Positions 8,502 through 17,151 of a stretch of 64,000 nucleotides of DNA are shown here, one piece after another. Below the pieces are notes generated by a model. The model was given only the letters and a program-made list of their open reading frames with translations. It had not been told where the DNA came from and ran no database searches. Origin of the DNA: Saprospiraceae bacterium (GTDB lineage: Bacteria; Bacteroidota; Bacteroidia; Chitinophagales; Saprospiraceae). The stretch is from assembly GCA_019638385.1 (NCBI GenBank), contig JAHBTW010000011.1, positions 1 through 64,000 on the forward strand. Direction: 5' to 3'. Every line of letters begins with the position of its first letter. Within the stretch, counting starts at the first letter, position 1. A program made the translations under genes and the position numbers.

Positions 8502-10715
8502 CTACATTAACCGCTCCACGGTTGACACATTGGGCAGTTCCTCCAGGCGGCGCATGGCAATGTGGAGTTGATCGGTATTTTGCACCACTAAGCTCACCCG
8601 GCCTTCGAAGTAGCCCTGGTCTCCGGCAATGCTGAACGTGCGGATATTGAGATTGAGCATACTGGAGATGGCATGCGTGAGTCGTTCTATCACACCCGGA
8701 CCGTCGTCAATGCCGGTTATTTTCAGGTCGGCTACAAAAGTAGTGCCGGGCGTATGCACCCATTCCGCTTTCTGAATGCGATAGCCGTAGTTGGCCATCA
8801 GGTTGGTGGCATTGGGGCAGGTGGTGCGGTGAATTTTCAGGGTGGCATTGGCCGTGATGTAGGCGAAAATGTTGTCGCCCTGCACCGGGTTGCAGCAGGT
8901 GGCCATAGTGTAGCTGTAGCGTTCGGCCGGCTCGCCGTTGATCGAAAGCCGGGCTTTGCTCATGTCCTTTTTGCGCTCAACGCTTCTGCCGGGCGGGAGT
9001 TGGTTGTCCTCTACTCTGACCGGAATTTCCACCAGCGTGTTGCCCTCTACCATAAACTCTTTAAAAATGCGCTCCACGGTAAGCTCCTCGGTATAAAGAG
9101 CGTAGTAGAGGTCCACATAAGAGCCGTAGCCGAAGTGCCGATAGAGGCGGTCGGCAATTTCATCGGTGAGTTCCAATTTGAATTTGCTCAGCTTGCGCAT
9201 CAAAGTTTCCCGGCCGTACTCGCCCAGGTTCCGGCGCTCCTCCTTCACAGCCGAGCGTATTTTGGAGCGGGCTTTTCCGGTCACCACCATTTTGAGCCAG
9301 TCTTCGGAAGGCTTCTGGTTTTTGTTGATGATGATTTGTACCTGGTCGCCGTTGTTGAGCTTGTGCCCCATCGGCACCAGTTTGTTGTTCACTTTCACGG
9401 CCGTGCAGCGGTAGCCGAGGTCAGTGTGGATGCTGAAGGCAAAGTCGAGTGCAGTAGCGCCTTCGGGCAGTATTTTAAGTTCGCCTTTTGGCGTATAGAC
9501 GAAAATCTCCTCGTGAAAGAGATTGTTGTCTTTGAAATTATCGAGAAACTCCACGGCATTACTGGTGGGGTCTTCCATGATCTCGCGCACACTGTCCAAC
9601 CACTGTTCAAACACATCGGGTTGGTTGTTGACGCCTTTGTATTTCCAGTGTGCGGCAAAGCCCCGTTCGGCAATCTCATCCATGCGATTGCTGCGGATTT
9701 GTACCTCCACAAACTTTCCCTGCGGACCGATCACCGTGGTGTGCAGCGATTCGTAGCCGTTGGATTTGGGTACCGTGATCCAGTCTTTGAGCCTTTCGGG
9801 CAAAGGAGTGTGTACGCCCGTGACGATGGAATATACCTGCCAACAGGCCAGTTTTTCTCTTTCCGAGGGCACATCCACTACGATGCGCACGGCAAAGAGG
9901 TCATAAATTTCTTCAAAAGGCACCCGCTTGGTTTGTATCTTATTCCATATAGAATAGATGGACTTGGGGCGGCCGTATATCTTGTACGGAAAGCCCAAAT
10001 CGTTGAGAAACGGCGTGAGCGGTTTGATGAACTCGTTGATGTAGCGATTGCGCTCGCGTTTTGTATCGGCCAGTTTGCGGGCAATGTCGTGGTACGATTC
10101 CGGCTCCGTGATTTTCATACACAGGTCCAGAAACTCCGTTTTCATGGCGTACAGACCGAGTCGGTGGGCCAGCGGGGCATAGATGTAGCTGGTTTCGGCG
10201 GCTATTTTGAGCTGCTTTTGGCGGGCCATTGCGCCGAGGGTGCGCATGTTGTGCAGGCGGTCGGCCATTTTGATGAGCACCACGCGCACATCTTCCACCA
10301 GCGTGCCGAGTACCTTTTTGAAATTTTCCGCCTGCGCGCTCTCTGCATTGTAGGCGCTGTCCAACTTGGTGAGGCCGTTCACCATTTGCGCCACCCGTGT
10401 GCCGAAGCGGTCTCGCACCTGTTCAATGGTGATGGGCGTATCTTCTACCACATCGTGCAGCAAGGCCGCCACCACGGCCGTGGGTCCCAGCCCGATTTCT
10501 TCGGTACAAATAGTGGCCACCGCGAGGGGATGGAGTATATAAGGTTCGCCCGACTTGCGGCGTTGCGGCCGGTGCGCCTCTACGGCCAATTCATACGCCT
10601 CCCGTATCATACGGCGGTCTGCCGCCTCTATGGGGTTTTTGATGGTACGCAACAACTTGCGATACGCATTGTGTATGATCTTGTCGTCCGCAGAGCGGAG
10701 CAATTCGGCGCTCAT
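8502..10715 (-). CDS. spoT: Bifunctional (p)ppGpp synthetase/hydrolase, RelA/SpoT family
   Basis: 737 residues, usual length for long RSH proteins. Domains in order: HD hydrolase (~45-200; H87-D88 in ALLHDVVEDT, and KMADRLHNMRT), synthetase (~240-360; YGRPKSIYSIWNK and NGYESLHTTVIG), TGS (~390-450; VYTPKGELKILPEGATALDFAF), and a C-terminal ACT domain. The intact HD motif indicates that it can degrade as well as make the alarmone, controlling the stringent response. Its promoter lies back to back with that of the tRNA-Leu/tig unit. Confidence 0.95.
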   Translation of the reverse strand: MSAELLRSADDKIIHNAYRKLLRTIKNPIEAADRRMIREAYELAVEAHRPQRRKSGEPYILHPLAVATICTEEIGLGPTAVVAALLHDVVEDTPITIEQVRDRFGTRVAQMVNGLTKLDSAYNAESAQAENFKKVLGTLVEDVRVVLIKMADRLHNMRTLGAMARQKQLKIAAETSYIYAPLAHRLGLYAMKTEFLDLCMKITEPESYHDIARKLADTKRERNRYINEFIKPLTPFLNDLGFPYKIYGRPKSIYSIWNKIQTKRVPFEEIYDLFAVRIVVDVPSEREKLACWQVYSIVTGVHTPLPERLKDWITVPKSNGYESLHTTVIGPQGKFVEVQIRSNRMDEIAERGFAAHWKYKGVNNQPDVFEQWLDSVREIMEDPTSNAVEFLDNFKDNNLFHEEIFVYTPKGELKILPEGATALDFAFSIHTDLGYRCTAVKVNNKLVPMGHKLNNGDQVQIIINKNQKPSEDWLKMVVTGKARSKIRSAVKEERRNLGEYGRETLMRKLSKFKLELTDEIADRLYRHFGYGSYVDLYYALYTEELTVERIFKEFMVEGNTLVEIPVRVEDNQLPPGRSVERKKDMSKARLSINGEPAERYSYTMATCCNPVQGDNIFAYITANATLKIHRTTCPNATNLMANYGYRIQKAEWVHTPGTTFVADLKITGIDDGPGVIERLTHAISSMLNLNIRTFSIAGDQGYFEGRVSLVVQNTDQLHIAMRRLEELPNVSTVERLM

Positions 10716-10769
10716 AGCATTATTTTGTTTTGTGAACCTGACGGGGGAGGGCCGTAAGTCTCTAATTTA

Positions 10770-10777
10770 CAAAGTTA
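10770..10777 (-). promoter_or_regulatory. Probable -7 element for the RelA/SpoT gene
   Basis: Minus strand TAACTTTG, 55 bases upstream of the ATG at 10715. Full match to TAnnTTTG; no convincing -33 element. Confidence 0.45.
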
Positions 10778-10840
10778 AGAACATTTATGGGCGAGTAGCG
10801 GCATGTTAGAAAAAAGGGCTATTTTTTTTGTGAAAAACTA

Positions 10841-10848
10841 TACCTTTG
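10841..10848 (+). promoter_or_regulatory. Probable -7 element for tRNA-Leu and tig
   Basis: TACCTTTG on the plus strand, 62 bases before the tRNA. Full match to TAnnTTTG. A T-rich run ending TTTG precedes it, but closer than the usual 19-20 nt. Confidence 0.5.
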
Positions 10849-10910
10849 CAACGCTTTTTTAAAAACGGTTGTTTCGGGCAGAACGCTTCCCAAGAAAAAA
10901 CAACTTTCCT

Positions 10911-10992
10911 GCGGGTGTGGCGAAATTGGTAGACGTACCAGACTTAGGATCTGGCGCCGCAAGGCATGGGGGTTCGAGTCCCTCCACCCGCA
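10911..10992 (+). tRNA. tRNA-Leu (anticodon UAG)
   Basis: The acceptor stem GCGGGTG pairs with CACCCGC at 10985-10991, with discriminator A at 10992. The anticodon stem CCAGA/TCTGG encloses the loop CTTAGGA, so the anticodon is TAG at 10945-10947. The long variable arm (GCGCCGCAAGGCAT region) is typical of leucine tRNAs, and GGTTCGAGTCC forms the T-loop region. CCA is not encoded. It sits 14 bp upstream of tig on the same strand and may share its transcript. Confidence 0.95.
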
Positions 10993-11006
10993 CAAATTTA
11001 TAATTA

Positions 11007-12467
11007 ATGCCAACATTCCAACGGGAGGATACCGACAACCTCCAATTCACCCTGAGCGTAACCTTAACGCCCGCCGATTACGAATCCGATTTTGAGGCCG
11101 AACTGGCCAAGTACCGCAAACAAGCCTCGCTCAAAGGCTTTCGCAAGGGCAAAACCCCTGCGTCGGTCGTGCGCAAAATGTTCGGAAAATCGGTACTGGC
11201 CGAGGTGCTCAACAAGCAATTGCACAAGTCCTTAGAGGACTATCTGCGCGACAACCAGTTGAACATACTGGGCGGGCCGCTACCCTTAGACGACGACAAC
11301 ATCACCGATCTCAGTGTGCGCGAGTTGGAGGAGTACACCTTTCATTACAAAATGGGGCTGGAGCCTGAATTTGAAATAAAAGGCATAGGCCCGGAAACGG
11401 AGTATGTGCGCTTCGAAGTGCAAATTTCGGAAACAACACTCGACGAAGAATTGGAGCGCCTGCGCGAGGGCAATCCGCGTGTAACGGAATTAGAAAGCGA
11501 CTTTCGGGAAAGCGACACCATCAGTTTCAAGGTGGCTGAACTCAAAGGCGATGTCCTGAAAGAAGATGGTTGGGAATCGACATTCGATGCAACCCCGTCG
11601 CAGATAAAAGATGAAGCCCTGCGCGCTCAGGTGCTTGCCGCAAAAAAAGGCGATACCCTGCGCCTCAATATGTTCACCGCTTTCGATGTGGAGGAGTCCA
11701 CCCTGTATGACAAATGGTTGGGAATTGATCGGGAAGACCCTACGAATTTCGTAAATGAAATGTTTGAAGCCCGCATCGAAAAGGTGACGCGTACAGAACC
11801 CGCTACCTTTGATGAGCAATTCTTCCACGACTTCTTTGGTGAAGACGTGAATACCGCAGCACAGGCAAAAGACATCATTCGCAAAGAGATCGAAGCATCT
11901 TATGCGGAGACTGCCGATAGTATGTTGTACAGTGCTATCAGGAAGCATATTCCGGAAGTGACCGAAGTACCGCTCCCCAAAGAATTTCTCTGGGAATGGC
12001 TGACGCATACCAAAGACGATGATACCGACGAGGCAGACCTCGAAAGCGGCTTCGAAGGTTTTATCGAAGGGTTGCAATGGAGTCTTATTCGCAACAAGCT
12101 CGTCAAGGCTTTTGATATCCAGGTTTCAGAAGAGCAGATATTGGAGCGGTTCAAGAATCGCATCAAATCGTATTTCGGCAACTCGCCCTACTTCCAGGAT
12201 GACTTCATTACCAGTATGGCCGCCCGGCTGATGGAAAAGGAGGACGAGGTGCAAAAGGTTTTTGATGAATTGCTCACCGAATCCGTGTTCAAAGCCGTAG
12301 CCTCGCAGGCTGCCATCACGAATAAGCCTGTTTCCAAAGAAGATTTTGAAGCCGAAATGGACGCCTTGAGAAAAGCCCTTCAGGGGCCGGAACCGGATGA
12401 ACCGGAAGAAACGGACGAGCCGGAAGATGCTGAAGCAGGGCCACCCGCTTCCGAATCGGAAGAATAA
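11007..12467 (+). CDS. tig: Trigger factor, ribosome-associated chaperone
   Basis: 486 residues, slightly longer than usual (~430-450). The N-terminal ribosome-binding domain carries the signature GFRKGKTPASVVRKMFG at about residues 45-61. The middle PPIase region is divergent, as is usual in Bacteroidota. The C-terminal arms are helical and the last ~30 residues are acidic and Pro/Glu-rich (GPEPDEPEETDEPED). It binds ribosomes at the exit tunnel and holds nascent chains. It begins 14 bp after the tRNA and is followed by clpP and clpX. Confidence 0.93.
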   Translation: MPTFQREDTDNLQFTLSVTLTPADYESDFEAELAKYRKQASLKGFRKGKTPASVVRKMFGKSVLAEVLNKQLHKSLEDYLRDNQLNILGGPLPLDDDNITDLSVRELEEYTFHYKMGLEPEFEIKGIGPETEYVRFEVQISETTLDEELERLREGNPRVTELESDFRESDTISFKVAELKGDVLKEDGWESTFDATPSQIKDEALRAQVLAAKKGDTLRLNMFTAFDVEESTLYDKWLGIDREDPTNFVNEMFEARIEKVTRTEPATFDEQFFHDFFGEDVNTAAQAKDIIRKEIEASYAETADSMLYSAIRKHIPEVTEVPLPKEFLWEWLTHTKDDDTDEADLESGFEGFIEGLQWSLIRNKLVKAFDIQVSEEQILERFKNRIKSYFGNSPYFQDDFITSMAARLMEKEDEVQKVFDELLTESVFKAVASQAAITNKPVSKEDFEAEMDALRKALQGPEPDEPEETDEPEDAEAGPPASESEE

Positions 12468-12525
12468 TATTCGCCCCCGTTCAACCCGAATGCAGGTTAG
12501 TTGTTTTCTAATGCGAAAATGAAAT

Positions 12526-12548
12526 CCCCGCAGCAATTGCTGCCGGGG
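12526..12548 (+). other. Palindromic hairpin in the tig-clpP spacer
   Basis: CCCCG and CGGGG flank the self-complementary CAGCAATTGCTG (one extra C on the 3' side). The hairpin ends 29 bases before the clpP ATG and has no following T-run, so it is more likely a leader structure or attenuator than a strong terminator. Confidence 0.4.
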
Positions 12549-12577
12549 CGACTTGCAGTACAAATACCCAAATCTAT

Positions 12578-13282
12578 ATGTTCCGTAAAGACGAATTCTT
12601 TAAGTACGCTGTGAAGCACCTCGGTATGAGCAGCTACAAAGTAGAGGACTATGCCCGCTACAATGTGCAGTCTATGGGTCAGGTGCAAAACATGACACCG
12701 TATATCATCGAAGAGCGGCAACTCAACGCCACCGTACTCGACGTGTTTTCCCGCCTTATGATGGACCGCATCATCTTCATGGGCACGCCCGTGTACGACG
12801 ACATTGCCAATATCGTGCAGGCGCAGTTGTTGTTTCTTCAATCGGCCGACCCCAAGCGCGACATCAACATGTACATCAACAGCCCCGGCGGCTCGGTCAT
12901 TGCCGGCTTGGGCATATACGACACCATGCAGTTTGTGTCGCCCGATGTGGGCACTATTTGCACCGGACTGGCAGCTTCCATGGGTGCGGTATTGCTCGCC
13001 GCAGGTACCAAAGGCAAACGCACTGCGCTGTATCACAGCCGCGTCATGATTCACCAACCCTCCGGCGGCATGCAAGGCCAGGTGAGCGATATGGAAATTT
13101 CCTACAAGCTCATCAAACAAATGCAGGAGGAACTCTACAAAATACTCAGCCACCACACAGGGAAGCCATATCAGCAAATTGAGGATGATTCTGACCGCGA
13201 CAAGTGGCTCACATCCAGAGAAGCGATGGAATACGGACTGGTGGACGAGGTGCTCGGCAAGAGCGTAGAAGCGGCGGGATAG
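12578..13282 (+). CDS. clpP: ATP-dependent Clp protease proteolytic subunit
   Basis: 234 residues. The serine protease triad is complete: S134 in GLAASMGAVLL, H159 in VMIHQPSGGMQG, and D208 in DRDKWLTSREA. The oligomer-forming core includes INSPGGSVIAGLGIYD. It forms the tetradecameric barrel that degrades unfolded proteins fed by ClpX or ClpA/C. clpX follows 21 bp later and tig precedes, a conserved arrangement. Confidence 0.96.
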   Translation: MFRKDEFFKYAVKHLGMSSYKVEDYARYNVQSMGQVQNMTPYIIEERQLNATVLDVFSRLMMDRIIFMGTPVYDDIANIVQAQLLFLQSADPKRDINMYINSPGGSVIAGLGIYDTMQFVSPDVGTICTGLAASMGAVLLAAGTKGKRTALYHSRVMIHQPSGGMQGQVSDMEISYKLIKQMQEELYKILSHHTGKPYQQIEDDSDRDKWLTSREAMEYGLVDEVLGKSVEAAG

Positions 13283-13303
13283 TTCAGGACTAAAAAAAAC
13301 AGC

Positions 13304-14563
13304 ATGCGCAAATCAAAACAAAGCTACCACTGCTCTTTTTGTGGTAAGGACAAGTCGGAAGCCCTTCTGCTCATTGCGGGCATAGAAGGGCACATCTGCG
13401 AGGCTTGTGTGGAGCAGGCCGGGAACATCGTACAGGAAGAATTGTACGGTAATAAAAACCCGGAAGAAAAAAAGCAACAAAAGAAATCCGCTGCTGCTGC
13501 GAGTGTTCCTATGGTAAAACCGCAGGAGATCAAGGCTCACCTCGATCAGTACATCATCGGTCAGGATGAGGCCAAAAAAGTGCTTTCCGTAGCCGTGTAC
13601 AACCACTACAAACGGTTGGGCCAAACCCGCAAAGACGATGTTGAGATTGAAAAATCAAATATCCTTTTCGTGGGTCAAACCGGCACCGGCAAAACGCTCT
13701 TAGCCAAAACCATCGCCAAATTCCTCAACGTACCTTTCGCCATTGTGGATGCCACGGTATTTACCGAAGCCGGCTATGTGGGCGAAGATGTGGAAAGTAT
13801 CCTCAGCCGCCTGCTGCAAGTGTGCAACTACGACGTGGCCGCAGCCGAGCGCGGCATTGTGTATATTGATGAAATTGATAAAATTTCCCGCAAGAGCGAC
13901 AATCCCTCCATCACCCGCGACGTGTCGGGCGAGGGCGTACAACAGGCGCTGCTCAAAATGCTGGAGGGTACCGATGTGAACGTGCCGCCGCAGGGAGGCC
14001 GAAAACACCCGGAGCAAAAATTGGTGAAAGTCAATACCGAAAACATCCTCTTCATCTGCGGCGGCGCTTTCGAAGGCATTGACAAAATCATCGCCCGGCG
14101 CATGAACAGTCAGGTCATCGGCTACAAGTCCGACGAATTTATGCGGGTAGATCACGACAACATGCTCCAGTATATCAATCATCAGGACGTGAAGCACTAC
14201 GGCCTTATTCCTGAATTGGTGGGCCGTATGCCGGTACTGGCATATCTCAATCCGCTCGATTTGGAAATCCTGCGCCGCATTCTGCATGAACCGAAAAATT
14301 CGCTCATCAGACAATACCAGCGGCTCTTCGAATTGGAGGGTATCGAATTGCATTTCGCGCCCGATGGCGTGGATTTTATCGCTGAAAAAGCGCTCGAATT
14401 CGCTTTCGGCGCGCGCGGCCTGCGGTCCATCTGCGAAGCCATCATGACCGACGCCATGTTTGAATTGCCCTCCCAACCGGGCACGCGCCGCCTCGAAATT
14501 ACCCGGGAATACGCGCTGGAAAAAATTTCCCGATCCAATCTTGGGAAACAACGGGCCGCGTAG
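13304..14563 (+). CDS. clpX: ATP-dependent Clp protease ATP-binding subunit ClpX
   Basis: 419 residues. The N-terminal zinc-binding domain has four cysteines (CSFCGKDK and CEACVEQ, C10, C13, C32, C35). Walker A GQTGTGKT is at 124-131, Walker B IVYIDEIDKI at about 184, and the pore-loop motif EAGYVGEDVES follows Walker A. It unfolds substrates and threads them into ClpP. Its stop codon TAG is the first part of the palindromic repeat at 14560-14615. Confidence 0.97.
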   Translation: MRKSKQSYHCSFCGKDKSEALLLIAGIEGHICEACVEQAGNIVQEELYGNKNPEEKKQQKKSAAAASVPMVKPQEIKAHLDQYIIGQDEAKKVLSVAVYNHYKRLGQTRKDDVEIEKSNILFVGQTGTGKTLLAKTIAKFLNVPFAIVDATVFTEAGYVGEDVESILSRLLQVCNYDVAAAERGIVYIDEIDKISRKSDNPSITRDVSGEGVQQALLKMLEGTDVNVPPQGGRKHPEQKLVKVNTENILFICGGAFEGIDKIIARRMNSQVIGYKSDEFMRVDHDNMLQYINHQDVKHYGLIPELVGRMPVLAYLNPLDLEILRRILHEPKNSLIRQYQRLFELEGIELHFAPDGVDFIAEKALEFAFGARGLRSICEAIMTDAMFELPSQPGTRRLEITREYALEKISRSNLGKQRAA

Positions 14564-14615
14564 AGACAACGCACGCGTTGTCTCCGCGTAGAGACAACGC
14601 GTGCGTTGTCTCTAC
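14560..14615. repeat. Double palindrome between convergent genes
   Basis: Two tandem near-copies of GTAGAGACAACGCxxGCGTTGTCTC(TAC), separated by CGC. Bases 14560-14576 are exactly complementary to 14599-14615 and each copy is also self-complementary. clpX ends at TAG 14561-14563 and the minus-strand gene ends at the TAG read from 14612-14614, so both stop codons come from the outer GTAG ends. It probably works as a two-way terminator. The form resembles dispersed palindromes seen in other Bacteroidota genomes. Confidence 0.8.
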
Positions 14616-15616
14616 CGGGGTGGCGCGTCGTCGTCGTCAATGATCGCATCGTCAATCAGCTCGTTGCCATCGCCGTCGAGGTCGAAAAACCCGGAAACGG
14701 TTCCCTCCTGTTTGGGCGCTTCGTAATTGGGATCTTTGCTAAAGGTCGGTTTTGACGAATAGTCCCCATCTGCAAACCGGGCTGCGCGATCAAAGAAACT
14801 TTCGTGTTTGTCGAGCAGGCTGTCTTTGGTATCAATGGGCTTGTCGGAGAATTGGGTAGAACTTGCTTTGCGACTCGCATCCTGCCCCATCTCTTCAGCG
14901 CGGCGAATGGTGTCGTCCATACTTTCTTTAGCGGCTTCTTCCTGTGCTTTTTCCACGAAATCGGCTGCTTTTTGAAAAATATCATCGCCCAGCGATTTGG
15001 CCCGTTCGAGGGTTTCGCCGCCTTTTTCCAGAATCTTGCCGCCGAGGTCTTCGGCTACATGCATCACCTTTTCGCCTACGACCTCGCTCTTTTCTAATAT
15101 TTTTTCGCCTATTTTTTCGGCAGTATCCATCACTTTGTCCATGGCTTCGCCGCCGTGTTCCATCACTTTGGCGCCCACTTTTTCGGCGGTATCCAGCACG
15201 GTTTTTCCGAGTTCCTCCACACGGCTCGGCGGCGCATCGGGCGCGCCGGGGTCCTGTGGCCATTCTGCGGAGGAGAAAGCGGCGGGTGCTTCCTCCTGAG
15301 CCGGTTTTTCGGGTTCCGGTTCCGTGCTTTGGGTAAAGCGGCGCAGTTCTTCAAATACATCGGAGGCCGTTTCTTTGGCCGTTTCGCCGAAGTCTTCCGC
15401 TTTGTCGGCCACTTTGTCAAAGAAGTCTCCGGTAGAGTCTATCACTTTTTCCGTCACGTCTCCGGCTTTGGTGCGGGCAGTGTCCCACAGTTCGGAGGTT
15501 TTTTCGGTGAACTCGCCGGCGGCTTCTTTGCCTGCCTCGGCAGCTTTTCCGGCGGCTGATTTGGTGACGGCCTTTGCGCCGAACAGCAGTTTTTTGAGAT
15601 CATTTACCAAACTCAT
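14612..15616 (-). CDS. LEA-like amphipathic helical protein with acidic Ca-type tail
   Basis: 334 residues, no signal peptide. Residues ~10-100 and ~130-260 are long amphipathic helices made of recurring 11-residue-like units (AEKVGAKVMEHGGEAMDKV, TAEKIGEKILEKSEVVGEKV, AEDLGGKILEKGGETLERA), as in LEA or apolipoprotein-like proteins. A Pro/Glu/Ala linker lies between them. The tail FFDLDGDGNELIDDAIIDDDD has an EF-hand-like acidic loop. Function unknown; such proteins often protect against dehydration or bind membranes, which is inference only. The gene converges with clpX. Confidence 0.75.
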   Translation of the reverse strand: MSLVNDLKKLLFGAKAVTKSAAGKAAEAGKEAAGEFTEKTSELWDTARTKAGDVTEKVIDSTGDFFDKVADKAEDFGETAKETASDVFEELRRFTQSTEPEPEKPAQEEAPAAFSSAEWPQDPGAPDAPPSRVEELGKTVLDTAEKVGAKVMEHGGEAMDKVMDTAEKIGEKILEKSEVVGEKVMHVAEDLGGKILEKGGETLERAKSLGDDIFQKAADFVEKAQEEAAKESMDDTIRRAEEMGQDASRKASSTQFSDKPIDTKDSLLDKHESFFDRAARFADGDYSSKPTFSKDPNYEAPKQEGTVSGFFDLDGDGNELIDDAIIDDDDAPPR

Positions 15617-15669
15617 GGCAGTTGTTTTTTTGATGATGGCCCTAATGTAGCGGTTTTGGCTTCTGTATC

Positions 15670-15677
15670 CAAAAATA
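15670..15677 (-). promoter_or_regulatory. Possible -7 element for the LEA-like gene
   Basis: Minus strand TATTTTTG, 53 bases upstream of ATG 15616. Full TAnnTTTG match in an AT-rich spacer; no clear -33. Confidence 0.4.
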
Positions 15678-15805
15678 TTAGCCCAGCTTTAAAAAATCTT
15701 CCCAGTCCTCTAACCTTTCCCCCGGTGCTACTCGTCATTTAAACGAAAGCACGATTTAAGGACGTCCCGGTGCAATATCTAATCACTCATTAAACATCTG
15801 ACATC

Positions 15806-16600
15806 ATGCGTTATTTCATTGCTTTTTGTATGCTCATATCCATCCTGACACAAAGCCGACTGACGGCTCAAACGGCTCAGGATGCAGTGTACCTGACCAA
15901 CCAGCAGTTTTATCAAGGTATCATCATTGAACAAAAGCCGGGCGAGCACATTCGTCTGCTGCGGCTGCCCGAACGCGATACGCTCCAATTTGAAATGGAT
16001 GACATTGACCGGATTGTGAAGCTGTTGGATTCGAGCGCACCGCTTGCGGGCGCCGCAACGGAAAGCACGAGCGCCTTGTCTGCTTTGCCCGAACGAAAGT
16101 TCAACCGCAACAAATACGTTGCCATGTTGCACGCTTCCATAGGCGGCGGCAAATATGCCTTACTCGGCTTGGGTATTAGCGTGGCGCGCAGCTTCGAAGA
16201 CCGCATGCAGGCGGGCATAGGCGTACAGTTCATCGGGCAGACCAGCAACAACACTTTCCCCAATCAGCAGATCATTCCGGTAACAGCAGATTTCAGGTTC
16301 AAAATATCGGAATCGCGGGGAGGGCGACTGGCCACGATGGCGGGTTTAAGCGCCGGCTACAATATCAGTGTTGACAATAAACAATTCGATAGCGGTTTCA
16401 ACGCCGACATACGCGTCACGAACGGCGTATTTCTCAATCCCTCACTGGCGTTTCGGGTCAATATTCTGCGCAATATGGGGCTGATGATGGATTTCGGCTA
16501 CCAGTTTAGCAGCGGCAATATTTACTTTATTGAAACGGGGGAACTGTACGACCGGAGAACCTGGCATAACTTTGCAGCACGAGGAACCTTGTTTTTCTAA
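15806..16600 (+). CDS. Secreted hypothetical protein, probable outer membrane beta-barrel
   Basis: 264 residues with a signal peptide (MRYFIAFCMLISILTQSRLTAQ). After a short domain (VYLTNQQFYQGIIIEQKPGE), the second half has alternating hydrophobic strands (VQFIGQTSNN, ADFRFKISE, GLMMDFGYQFSSGNIYF) and ends in the aromatic ARGTLFF, typical of an outer membrane barrel. No specific family recognised. It is followed 8 bp later by the ECF sigma factor gene and may belong to the same unit. Confidence 0.75.
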   Translation: MRYFIAFCMLISILTQSRLTAQTAQDAVYLTNQQFYQGIIIEQKPGEHIRLLRLPERDTLQFEMDDIDRIVKLLDSSAPLAGAATESTSALSALPERKFNRNKYVAMLHASIGGGKYALLGLGISVARSFEDRMQAGIGVQFIGQTSNNTFPNQQIIPVTADFRFKISESRGGRLATMAGLSAGYNISVDNKQFDSGFNADIRVTNGVFLNPSLAFRVNILRNMGLMMDFGYQFSSGNIYFIETGELYDRRTWHNFAARGTLFF

Positions 16601-16608
16601 AAAAACGA

Positions 16609-17151
16609 ATGACGGTGCAAATTACTGAATTGATATTGGAAGGATGTCGGCGGCAGGAGCGGCCCGCTCAGGCGGCATTGTACCGGCAGTGTTCTCCGGC
16701 GCTCATGCGGGTAGCGCTCCGCTATGCCCGCAACGCCGATGATGCCGCCGACATCCTCAACCGCGGATTTTTCAAAGTATTCACAAAAATTGATCAGTTC
16801 GCCGGCACTGCAGAAAATTTCGGCGGTTGGATACGGCGTATCATCATCAACGAAGCGCTGGATTTTGTGCGGGCCGATCCGGGTTTCAGCGGCCATGAAG
16901 CATTAGAAGCGGCGGCACACATCGGCGCCTCGCCCGACGTAGAGCATATCGAAGCAGCCCAGAGCATCCTGCGACTGCTGCGCCGCCTACCCCTGACAAC
17001 GGCTACCGTATTCAACCTCTTCGCCATGGAAGGATTTTCTCATCAGGAGATCAGCGAGCAGCTCGGCATTACCGAAACCAACTCCAAGTGGCATCTGCAT
17101 TCCGCCCGTCAAAAACTTCAACAATTACTTCGCCAAACCATTGCGCTATGA
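16609..17151 (+). CDS. ECF-type RNA polymerase sigma factor
   Basis: 180 residues. Sigma region 2 is at about 25-90 (LMRVALRYARNADDAADILNRGFFKVF and GGWIRRIIINEALDFVR) and sigma region 4 at about 115-175 (LPLTTATVFNLFAMEGFSHQ and EISEQLGITETNSKWHLHSARQ). It directs core polymerase to a set of promoters, usually in response to envelope signals. The next gene overlaps its stop by ATGA and encodes a membrane protein that may be its partner. Confidence 0.9.
   Translation: MTVQITELILEGCRRQERPAQAALYRQCSPALMRVALRYARNADDAADILNRGFFKVFTKIDQFAGTAENFGGWIRRIIINEALDFVRADPGFSGHEALEAAAHIGASPDVEHIEAAQSILRLLRRLPLTTATVFNLFAMEGFSHQEISEQLGITETNSKWHLHSARQKLQQLLRQTIAL

Noticed and set aside
8673..10757. Very long plus-strand open frame opposite the RelA/SpoT gene
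   Set aside because: It is the antisense shadow of a strongly conserved gene and its translation has no recognisable domains.
14560..14615. Insertion sequence ends or attachment site
   Set aside because: No transposase or target duplication is present; the element is only a double palindrome.
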